Under the pieces are notes generated by a model that did no database searches, was not told the DNA's origin, and saw only the letters and a program-made list of their open reading frames with translations. Shown here in pieces: positions 36,692 through 48,600 of a stretch of DNA of 64,000 nucleotides. Within the stretch, counting starts at the first letter, position 1; each line of letters opens with the position of its first letter. A program made the translations under genes and the position numbers. This stretch comes from Dasyornis broadbenti (Eukaryota > Chordata > Aves > Passeriformes > Dasyornithidae): assembly GCA_013397935.1 (NCBI GenBank), contig VZRN01000634.1, positions 4,654,525 to 4,718,524 of the forward strand, given 5' to 3'.

Positions 36692-39600
36692 CTAGAAAGA
36701 AAAAAGAAAAAGGAGGAAACATTTTTAGTGGTCTCCTATGGATAGGAATAGAAGGAATTACTTTCAGATTAATAGGAAAGCAATTTGTTTATTCAAATTG
36801 ATGTAATGCTAAAAAAATTAGATTTAACTAAGGTATGAAAGAACAGTTTGGGCTTTTTGGCAAAATTCAGCAGCCACTGAGTTTCAAGGGTGTAGCCTGC
36901 TGTTGTTCCCTTAGCATATTCAAAAGTCCTTCACACCCTACATTCCAAAACCATGGAGTGTGGAGCTGCAAAAGGATCTTGACAGTGCAGACATTTCCTC
37001 TTGGTCTCAGCCGTGAGGGCCAGAAACACAGAAGTTTGAAGGTGCCTCCAGAAGAGGGCAAACATACCAGATCCACCGTGGTGAATTTGAGCCCTTAAAG
37101 CCCAAAATTATTTGTGCAACCTGCCTTGCTTTGCCTGCCGCCCTCAGCCTGAGAGGCTCGACACGGTTGACAGGAGAGAGCACAGATGTTGTATTCACTG
37201 CCTCCGCTGTTGCTGCACGCTCAGGTGTCGTTGTGCACAAAACCAGCCACAAATCTGCACTTGCTTGGGCAGGAGCAGCCCCTGCCATGGCCGAGGCTGC
37301 TGTTCCGTTACCTCTGTCCACTCGTTGTTCTGGGCATCGTAGGACTCCACGGTGTCCAGGTACGAGTGGCCATCGTAGCCCCCCACGGCGTAGAGCCGGT
37401 CCCCAAGGGGGCAAATCCCCACCGCGTCCCGAGGCACGCTCAGAGGGGCCACCGTTGTCCAAGCGTCTGTTTTGGGGTCATACCTGGGAAAAATGCAGTT
37501 TGGAAACATAAATTTCTGATTTTTGCTTACTTTCTCCTGTGCTGCTGCTCAGTTTCTACCAGGAACGAGCAGAATCGTGATGTGATTCAGTTTTTGGTTT
37601 AGCCACTAGAGGGGCCTTCGAGCTCATGGAAAATGCCCCTGTGTTCACTTTTTGATTACAGTCTCTGTTCCAACTCGATTAAGCCATCAATACATTTTAA
37701 ACACAAATGGAACCTCAGGGAATGATAACGTGGTCACTGGGTGACTCAGCAAAGTTAATTTCAATATATTCTTATTTTCTTCCTCCGTAAGGCTTTTGGT
37801 TTTCTCTTTATTGTCAGAATTAATGTTTTCAGAAAACTTCACAGTGAAAGGAGTTAAATATCTTGTGCAGCAGCTCTGAGTTTCTCTCATGAAATGCATG
37901 GCAGCATCTTACATCAATGTTGATTTGATTTCTGATCTGCTCAGTCAACTTCCAATACAAATTCCAGGGTACTCCTGCTTTACCCCATCTAACTGAGAAC
38001 AGAATTTGGCCATTGTTGTTCATGGCAGGGGTTGAAGACCCTCTCAGTTTTCCTTTCTTGTCCCCAAATGACATGACTTTGTGATATTTCTAATATTTTC
38101 AACATTTTTATCAATATCAGCCAAATTATTGTGGGAACAACTGAAGAGTATTTAATTCCTACAATACATGGCACAAGTAAGCCTGAACCTGAGCTCTGGC
38201 ACTTGAGAAGTAGAAAGGTCACACGTTGAATTTGTCCCACTGCTTCAGCTGCTTTTACCTGGCTCTTGGGGAGCTCAAGCAGAAGGGAGGAATTTGCTGC
38301 TGAGGTTTAATTCTTTTGTTACCACGAAAGTATTGGAAATCAGTTCTCTTGCTCAAAATATTATCTTAGAAATGCAAAATACTTTTTACAAGCATAGCAT
38401 TCCAATTGTGACGAGAATTTATTGTATGATTCCTTCCTGGAATGTAAACAGATGAAAAAAAGAAAAAAAAAAAAANNNNNNNNNNNNNNNNNNNNNNNNN
38501 NNNNNNNNNNAAAAAAAAAGAAAAAAAAAGGCAAAATAATTCCTTACCTCTCCACACAGTCGGAAAGGCGGGAGCAGTGGTTGGAGGCAGGAGCATCGTG
38601 GCCTCCCACGGCGTACAAAAACCCGTTGTACGTTGCCACGCCGACGCCTCCTCTCCTCTTGGACATGGGAGCACACAAGCTCCACTTGTTGGTGTGCGGA
38701 TCAAAACATTCCATGGATTTCAGGCAGGAGCTCCCATCTCGTCCACCGACTGCGTAGAGCCTGGGATAACAGCCCACAAGCAGGCAAACACCTTCAGACT
38801 TCAGTCGCCCGCTTCAATAAGAATTTTATTTGGCTAACTTCATCCAGAGCACCTCGCAATTGTCGCTACGCCCATTATTTGCTACGCTCTGGAACTTTCT
38901 TTGCTCTAAGGTTTTTGGTGTTACATGAAGTCAGTCCTATTCTTCACTTGCAGTGTGAATGTTCAAGCGGCCACATGTGAAAATCAAGCTTAAAAATTCT
39001 CTAAATATGAGCAATAGAAAGAATTGAATTGAATTGAATTGAATTGAATTGAATTGAATTGAATTGAATTGAATTGAATTGAATTGAATTGAAAGATGCT
39101 GCATATGTTTGAAATGTATGGTAGCATTCCCTGGGACAGGGTTACAGAATATTTGACATCTTACCACATTAAAAGTTTTTCCTGTGCTGTTAAAGGACTT
39201 TAATACTTGAATAGATATCAAAACCATATATGAAACATGTTAAAATGTTGTCCTCCAAGTCTGGATTTAGGAAAATCTCCTGGACAGAAGCTACCGCCTT
39301 GTGTCCTCTTGTCTGTTCTGCACAAAGGCACCCAGCAAACAGCTGGAGATTTAAACAGCTGATGTTGAGTCAAGTTGTAGGAATAAATTGTGATTGTCCA
39401 TGGTAAAAAACATTGGGGGTTGTGGGTTTTTGTCAATGAATTTTGCAAAGCGTGAATTTCTTTCTGATCTCAAGCTGCTGGACTATGATGGAATGCAGTA
39501 GATGTGCAGTAGATGTGTTCAGATGCTGAACGTGCTGGTTTTCCCACTCCCTTTCAAACCCTGCTTGTTGTTTTCTGCCATGAAATTGAGTTTACCTGGT

Positions 39601-42600
39601 GCAGTTAATCACAGACCATGTGAACACGTGGGCTTGCCTACGGTAAATCACCTGCACCAGGTCAGCTCAATTTTCCTTTAGAAGTGCCTCTTTTATTCCA
39701 GTGACTTTAAAAGCTTTTAGACTGCTCTGATGCATATTTTAACTACAAGATTCTTGACCATTGTTAGAATAATAACAAATTCCCAGCTCTGCCTCTCCTA
39801 ATGTTTGTTCATTTGATAAAATTGAGTTTGGTTGTGCATTTTGTTGTCTGACCCATGCAAAACTTGAGGCTTTGATTTATTTTCTTTCCACGTCATGGCA
39901 CTGGATAGAGACTGCTTGTTTACACAGCTTCCACAGGGAAAGGAAATCTCTGTGTATACAAAGGGATTGGTTGGGATGCTCTGTTTTCCATAACATGTCT
40001 ACAAACACGGTGGTGTTTCCCATTCTCTAAGGAAAAGACCAAGTACAGCTCTATTGACTGATGTTTTCAATGGACCCTTCATTGGTCCAATAGTGCTGTT
40101 CCACAGAACTGCAATGTCTTTCCTGGTGGGCTTGAACAGGAAAAAATACGGCATGTCTTAGGGAAACAGGAAAAGGAGAAGCATTCTGCTGGGCTGGACC
40201 GCACTGAGTGATGGACATTTGATCTCCTGGTATGCCAGAAATGACATCACCAGCCCAACAGACGTGATTTAAGCCTGGCTGGAGACAGTTTGTATCAGCA
40301 ATGATTGAGAACAGAGTCAGGATTGGGCTGATTTCCTCTTTGACAAAGTGGTTTCCTGCATGTTGTTGCTGTGGAAGGCACCAACAGGAGTTTCTGGTGG
40401 AGTTTCTGCTGAAAACATTTCCTCTGAGGTACAGCAGGGACCTGGAGAGGCACTTCTGCCTCTCTTGGACTTGTGAGCTACTGTTTGAATCCTGCCTTGT
40501 ATGAGAAGAACCTTTGCATTTATAAATATCCCTTCGTTGACAGCTTTGTTTCTGCTTTCTATCCTCCTCTTTCTCTGGAATTTCCAAACGGATTGGGGAA
40601 GCCAGTGGCAAAGGTTCTGGGTAAATGCAATCCTCTGCCTGTAACCGAGTGTTCCCAGCCCCTGAGCTGTCCCTGCTAAGAGCTTCCCACAGGTTTAAAT
40701 CAGAAATGTTGGCTCAAACCATATTCTCCTTAACCTGAGGCCTTTCACAAGGCGTTGGTGAGATCCACTCAGGTTCTGCTCCCATGTAAATGGGATTGAG
40801 TGGCTTTAGATCTTAGCAGAATGTTTAAACACATTAACACGTGACTGTGGTGCGTTTAAGCAGGAGATGGAGGGCATCTAATCGGGGTAGGATAAGACTT
40901 GTAGGAGGCTGTTTATTCCGTACCTAATTAATAAACTTGTCTTCTTTCCATTAAGCACACCATACACCTTCAGCATTTCAAAAATTTGCTGTCAATTTGT
41001 ATGACAGAGGAAAGACTTTGCTTCCATCCATGTTCTTTTAAGTCTATTTAGACACAATGATTTTAAAGTGTAAACATAAACTTGGAATAGTTTTTCAAGT
41101 AGCTGATTTTATATCCCCATAAATTATATTCTCGGTAAAATCCTGATATGCCCGTAATAACATTTTCACATTGCTGTAACTTAAAAGGGCTAAAATATGT
41201 TTAAAACTTGACTGCAAGTTTGAAATCAGTTTACCACAGGGCACAGGAAAAGCTTCCCCTTCTTACTCCTGTGCGTTACATTTTCTCTTTGTTTCCTGGA
41301 GGTCATTAACTACCACCAGGCTGAGACAAACTGAAGAACCTGCATTTCTGAGGAAGGAAGCAAATGAAAACCCCCCGAGAGGTTTTCCTGTTGACATACT
41401 TGCTGTTGAGCGCCGCCACGCCGACGGTGCTGCGGGGGGTGGACATGCTGGCCACGTAGTTCCACTGCCGCGCCTGCGGGTCCCAGCGCTCCACCGTGTT
41501 CAGGTAGCTCCAGCCATCGTGGCCGCCGACGGCATACATGGGCCCTTCAAGCATTGCTACTCCTGGAGGGATGGAATTAGGGACAAATTATCTCTTCATT
41601 TCACTGACCAAGGGTGTATTCATGTCACACGTTAATTCCCTGTACGCAGATAAGCAATTTCAGCTGGTATTAAACCATCTGCAAGCTGCCTTTTCATTTG
41701 GCAGAACGAGCAAAGATAAACACTTCATACACAGCGCTCTTCTAAACAGCCATTATCTTTTGCCAAAAGATTAGAGGAAAGCTGCTTTAGTCCTGATGTT
41801 CTCTTCTTGGACTTTTATCTCTTTCACTTCTGTTGACCTTGCTCTGAAACAAATTTGAGCTCCTACATGGGAAACGATGTTATTCTCCTACAGAAAGGCA
41901 AAACTCGAGTCAGGCAATGAAAAATAAGCCCAAAGCAACAAGCTCTCCTCTTTGTGAGCCAGCTGAAGCTCTGTAGTGCTGCCAGCACGAGGCCTGGGTG
42001 GGTGGGTGTCTGGCTGTCCTCACCAGCTAAAGCACCACAACATTTTAATGGCTTTTGGATAAGAGCTGGCTCCTATCTGCTGCCTTTAGGCACAGGAGAG
42101 CGAACTTGGCTGTCACTGCAAAGCTCTGCGTGGACAAATCCTGTGCCATCGTGCTTCTCCAGAGAAAGGCTTTGGTGCCTCCCTTTGAGAGCTGCTGCTG
42201 CTGCTCTTTGCTCCCTTTGTTAGGTGAGGCAAAAAGCTTCAATCCAGCTGCTTAAAAGTTTTCTAAATCTGTCTTTCAGGCCTAAATATACATGGCCTCA
42301 TTTCTTCAAAAGCGTCAGCTCTCCACAGAATCTCCCTGAAGGTAATTGGGCCCAAAAGTGCAGAGCAGCTGTGAAACCAGGCTGGTGCACAGAGAGAAGC
42401 CCAACTTTGGGCACTCAGGTTTATGGCTGTGACCTGCATGTTGGGGAAAATGATGCCCCTCCAGTCAGGAATTATAAAGGCTTCAATGAGAATTGTCTCA
42501 TCTCTTTGGTCTCCTTTCCCTTTGCCACCTACTGGTGTTTGGGTTCACAAATTTTGTGCTCTAGCTGGTGAAAACCCTGCACTACCCTTTCTCCACCAAG

Positions 42601-45600
42601 CAGTGGAGAAGGTGACACAGACCTCAGTGGTTCACCAAATAATCCTGGATCAATCTTCTTCTGTTATTCATAAAAGTAAAAATAGCCCATGTCATTTTTA
42701 ACTTAGCAATGACTTCAAGCAATTCCTGTTTCTGTAACTTAAGAGAAGCCAGCTTTTTCATAAGGTCTGGGATATATAAATTGCTCCGAAATCCTCGTAT
42801 TCCCTCCACTACAGTCTACCCAACTGTAAACTCAGCCTTATTTTTTATAGTTCCAGAAATAAATTCTAGATTTCATATCCATATTATTCCCTCACTGTGA
42901 ATAATATTAAGGATTATTTTGCAGTAAAAAACTCACAGATACTAAGCCATGGCAGAGCTCTGTAAAACTTCTTATAATTACAGCATTAAAACTGGTGAAG
43001 TTGTACTTATTTCCATGCACTGTTTTCTTCAGAGTGGGTAATGCCCTGATCTGAATGACAGAGGTGATTGACAGCTCTGGGAGTAACTGATCTTTTATTA
43101 AAAAAAAGAAAATATTAAAATCAGGTTCTTATTGTATGGCAAATATATCTCCTTACCATTAAATCATGTTGAGAGTAGATTATTTTCACCGCAGCCTATA
43201 TTTTGGAATTTCCTACGAGCAAAATTAACTCTGGAATACCAGTGCTACTTAGGTGAATCCTAACAAAATCATAGAGTTATGGAAATAGGCAAGTCTGCCC
43301 TTGGAAAACGTCGCGTGCAAACACCGCTGTGTGTCATTAAATGCCGTTAGATGTTCTCCCAGCCGAGTTCGTGTCAATCCAAACCCGAGTGTGCTCTGCC
43401 AGGCGCTGGCAGAGGCAGAGCCCCTCTTACCCAGGCCGTGTCTGTGTGTGGACATCGGGGGCATCACAGTCCAGGCCTTGGTGACGGGGTTGAAGCACTC
43501 GACGATGTTGGAGGTTTTGAGCCCATCCCTCCCGCCCACGATGTAGAGTTTGTTGTCAATCACTGCCACCCCAAACTGCAGCCGCCGGCCGTTCATGGTC
43601 CCGATTTGGACCCAGCTGTTGGTCCTGAGGTCGTATTTCTCAATTGTAGTGGTACCTGTTAAAAACAGAGACAGCCGTGGAGGCAGCAGTACCCAGCAGC
43701 CAGTGCAAAACATGATTAAATCGTGAAATATTGAAAATCTGGGGCTGAAATTTTGCCGTGGCTCCCTGGGGACTTCAGTTCTGCTGTGAACCCGGTGAGA
43801 AAGCTGCAATAACTGCATACGTGGCTGGCAAATCTGTAAGAATATACTGGGAGCAGGAAGATGGAGAATTAAATTGTGGCAGTTTTTGTAGCACTGCAAA
43901 TTGTGGGGATAAGTTAAATCTGTTGCTTAACTACCATGAGGGTAGGGGGTTCCTGGGAGGTTTTTTTGGGGGTTTCTTTATATTCCTTATGGATGGGGTG
44001 CCTCACAACAATCAACCCTTTAACCACACTTGTGCCTAAAGCATCAGTGATAATAAAACCAGAATCCATGTATCTGTCAGGCACTGGACACGCATCCCCA
44101 GCAATCCTTTGGGTATTTTCTCGTCGATGCTGGAGGCAGGCAGAAGCCTGGGCTGCATGTGAGAGCACATCTGGTTCCCGCAGGCTCCCTGGGCTTCACC
44201 TGTGCAGCTGCCCTGCAGTGGCTGCGTGTCTGCTGGAACACAGGAGCCACGTTTTCCATTTTCTCGGGTCACTGGACCTCCAGTAACGTTTGTGCTGAAA
44301 CTCCTCATGCAGCACGAGCTCTCTGCTGTTCAGCCCCGACGCTTTTCCACGCCCTGGCTCCCATCATCACTCGGGAGCCATAATTGCTCCTCTGAGAGCT
44401 GATAAGCACAGCGAGGGCATGGCTCAGTAGCATCCCAGGCAGAATTGCCAGCTCCACACCCAATGCACCCCGGAGCTCAAATTCAGCTCAGTCGAAGGCA
44501 ACCAGGTGAGGAAAACAGAGCTGATTTCGTGTTCCTTGACTGGGATTTGAGAGTCGACAAGAAGTGTTTTGAAGATAACAACAAGGCTGTTTGTGGTTAA
44601 GAACCTCTTTTTACAACAGGAAAACAACCATGCAGTAAAGCAGAAAAGAGAGGCAGGGTTTGGTTTAGAGACCTGTTAGTGATCACCTGATGTACTCCAG
44701 AGTTTTCGTGAAATAAGAGTTTATCTCATGCTATCTTTTATCTGCATGTTTTTCCTCAGGCATAAGCTGGGAAAGAAACTACTGGCTCCATCTGCAATAA
44801 AAGACAGAAATTCGACTTTCTCCCCTTTACTCAGAGCAAGTGGATATTTTTGCCTGTTCTTTCCATCTTCTTAGTCTGTTTGCTTCTCTTTGCTTTGATT
44901 CTTTCTCATTTATTCTGTGCTGATACGTGAGTGCCCCAAAGTTCTTCACTTCAAAGGAAATCTCTCACTCTGACTAAAACACAGGGAAAATGCAGACAGG
45001 TTTAAGTGTGTTCAGACAGACCCTGTGGGCTGTAATTTTTACAGAGCCCGGAAGATTTGAAAGTCGCGAAAGTTAACGTGGTTGAGGCACATTCACGTTT
45101 GTCAAAATTCTGGCCCAAAAGTACCTCTTTGATCTTCTTTTGATCATTTGAATTTGAGATTTGACTTCCTACTCCACCTGAGATAAGCACAGAGCCAAAC
45201 CTGGCATTGCCTGAGACACCAAACACGGTGTCTGCCTTTATCACAGCCGTGTATTACTGCCAGAGCTGGGAGTTATTCCTTTCTCAGAGCTGTTCCTCCA
45301 GTCCTGGTCCCTCAGTGCTGCTTCCTTTTCCTCACAATCCAGCCCAGGCTCAGTCTGAGAGCTGTAGAGCACAGCAGGGAGCAGCGGAAGTGCTGCTCTT
45401 CTTACCCATCCGAAGGCAAAAGTTCAAACAATTGGCTTCGCCCCAAGGAAAGAAAGAGAGGCACCACCAGGAAGTGCAGACAGTGCCTGAAGCAGCCCTT
45501 TCTGTGTATAACCATTGCTGGGAAAAGCTTATTGGAAAATTGCATTCTTATTTTAGGGAAGATAGTTTAAAGATTGCCTTGAATTCGTGGTTGTCTGATA

Positions 45601-48600
45601 TAACTCATAAATGCTCGGTATCACTAATGAATCTACTTAATTGCAACAGTTTAACTCCAATTTGCTAAATTGTCTTAGGAATGAGTGTTTTCACGTTGTG
45701 CTGGCGATGAATGTGCATTCTGCACTTGATTTGATTGCACACAGATAGGGAGGCAGCTCGGCAAGGTCTCTCATGTGGGGAAAAATCGGTCGTCAGCAGC
45801 TTTTTGCAAACCATGAAATGGATTATCTTCTCTGTGATTCTATTAAAAGTGAACTCACACAGGTAAAAGTAATTCTGTGCTGCAAGTCGCTAGACTTTGA
45901 ACTAATTACTGTTCTCTGGCTCCAAGCTGTGGGCTTGAAGTTGAGGTTCCTGCAGAAAATGATTTAATATTCTGCCTCCTAAATAGAATAGTGCGGTGTT
46001 TGAAGGTGTAACCTGATTGCAGTTGTGAAAATCAAATAATAGAAACTGGAATACGTTTCTAATAATTGACTTTCGACTACAAACCTGAAAAAAAAAATTG
46101 TGTATGAAGTCCTGAAAAAAAGCTGCAGTCATGAAAAATACAAATCTTTCCACCTGAAATGTTGCTATAATAATGTTGTAATAAGGATTGACAAGCATTA
46201 GGTAAGAGTTCTCTGTAGTTCAGTGATATTTTTGGTTTTTGGTTTTATTTTTCTTCTTCTTCTTTAAAATCTTAGCCTTCTGACTTTGTCAGAATATAGA
46301 CCACAAGGTTCAATATGAAACAAATCTTGAAACATTTTGAATGTTTTCTTCTGAATGTTGAACTTTTTCTTCTGATTTGTAAATTCAACTGTTTTTTGCA
46401 ACGACTCATACTAGGTTTAATTTTCAAATCATCTTCTGAATCAGACTCCAGATAGGTAGATTGTTTACAAATATGATTCCTGCAAGAAGAAAGAACTTCA
46501 GACACACAGGATTCTGTTCTGTGATTTACTCTTTCTTCTTCTTCATCCCTAAATTGATGTTTTCCCGTGTGAGACACTGAAATCATTGCCATATATTCCC
46601 CGGGTGTCTGCAATACAATTAATTACCTCAATCAGCTGAACCTGTGCGCTTACCTTTAGTGGCATCCATACCTCCTACAGCATAGAGGGCACCCACTGTG
46701 GATTTTCTGGGCTTGGTTCGAGGGCTCTGCATCATGGAGCGTCTCTCTGGCAGGAGGTGATACTTCATGGCCTCCATGAGCAGTTTCTGACACTCGAGGT
46801 CGTCTGCAAACATGGGGCTGTTCTCTAGATCAGCCAGTAGCTAAGAAATGAACAGAGAGGATCTAAATCATTAAAATTGCATGTTCTTTAATAATTAAAG
46901 TATTTGTAGATACAAACACACATTTTAAGCCCACTGCTCACTTGAGCTTTGCTGGAAACTCCGCTTTGATGCAAGCAAAACTTCATGAAGGTGGAGGAAA
47001 AAAGTCAGCGAGTATGATGGCTTTGCTTAATTTTTTCCTACCTCTTTCTTTTAACTTTTAAAAAAGTTTAAAATCAGAAATGTGGTACTGCACCCCCTTG
47101 AATGCAAAACTCCTGATGTGAGTAAGCAAATCTAACACAGAGTACTGGGCATCTCTGTGAATATTAGAAGATATTAAGTTATTTAAAATTAAGTGTGTAT
47201 AGTGCTTTTATACTTTATCCAAGGTAGAATATTTGCAGCATCAGTCACACAGATCCATAAAGTGTCCTGACTGACAGTCTCGATGTTCTGTGTGCATTTG
47301 TGATGAGATACAAAGATTCTTCTATGGCACAGACACAGCAGGGCCACCTTTCTGTCAAACAGCGTGTCCAGCTCTGGAGCTTCATGGGTGAATTGTCTCG
47401 TTCAGAATTTAGGGACAGGTAATGTCAGTGCTCAAATTATCAGCAATAATTTAGGCCCTTTTGTATTTGTCTGCCTTTTACGGCCATAAAGAAATAAGCA
47501 TTGTGCTTCTCTGCCCTGCAGTTTGGTAAATCCAAACAAATATCTTTGCAGGGTATCTAAAGGGCTGTGCTGTTAGAGGAGAACTATTGCAGCCCAACAA
47601 AAAAACTCTTGGCTTTTGGAATGCACTGGCATCGTCTAGAGGTAATTCTGAGCCCAGTAATTGCACTGGCACTGGGGGATTTCTTTTCATCTGTGTTTTA
47701 AAACAAAGCCAATCTATGCTATATAGTTTTGAAAAATAAAAATAATTTTAAAACAAAGCCAATCTATGCTATATAGTTTTGAAAAATAAAAATAATTTTA
47801 AAAATACCAAAAATCTCCAGCCCAAACCAGAACCTTTCCACAGAACTCTCCTCTCAGCCTAGAGGAGGATCGAGACAAGCACTTCAGCTGGGAGAGCTCC
47901 CTGCCAGCCCCTCCTGTTCCCACCTGGGGCGGCAGCAGGGGCAGTCGGATGTAGGAGAGCAGCATTCCCAGGTCCCGCTGGCGGTTTTGCAAATCGTGCC
48001 TCACCCACAGCATCAGGGCCTGGAAAATGGCTTCTTCGTCTGGCACGTTGATGTCGTCGCTAGACAAGAGCTTGGCAATTTCATTAGCTGGGAGCAAAAG
48101 AAATTCCTGGTTTTTTATTACTTCTATGAAGTGTTCCTAAAAATAAAAGAAGATTTCAATGCACTGATGATTTTCACACACAGAAAGAGCTTTTGTTTAG
48201 ATAATGTAGGCTTTGTGAGTATTTCATTTTTGGTTTGTTTCACACTATAGGGAAACGCTGTGGACGTTCTAAAGATCACTGAATGTCCCTCTACCATTGC
48301 AGGGAGACCTTGGCTGCTTTTTGCTGCCTTGCTCTTGCAGAACTGGAGAGCAATGCTCATCTTCACACCACCGTGCTGAGTTGTCTTTGTCAGGCTTCTT
48401 GCCAGCCTGGCCTGCCTTGGGGATTTGCCACTGGCACGTTTGTTCACCAGTGTCATCTGAGCGCTGTGGCTTAGAAATACTGTGTGAAGATAAAATGGGC
48501 ATTTTAAAAATGCCAAGTGAGCACTCAAATAAACCGTGTTCCTCCTGTTGCAGATCCAAAGGTTTGGAGCCAGTCTCACTGAAACCTTCCAAGCCTTTGG

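Noticed and set aside
40051..40611. 186-codon open frame on the minus strand inside a KLHL4 intron
   Set aside because: No domain, no splice consensus linking it to KLHL4, no family recognised, and composition unlike the flanking kelch exons. A stretch of this length can occur by chance.
46240..46600. Pyrimidine-rich and Lys/Arg-rich minus frame (46272-46613)
   Set aside because: The low-complexity TTCTTCTTC composition explains the open frame; it has no splice pairing with KLHL4 exons.
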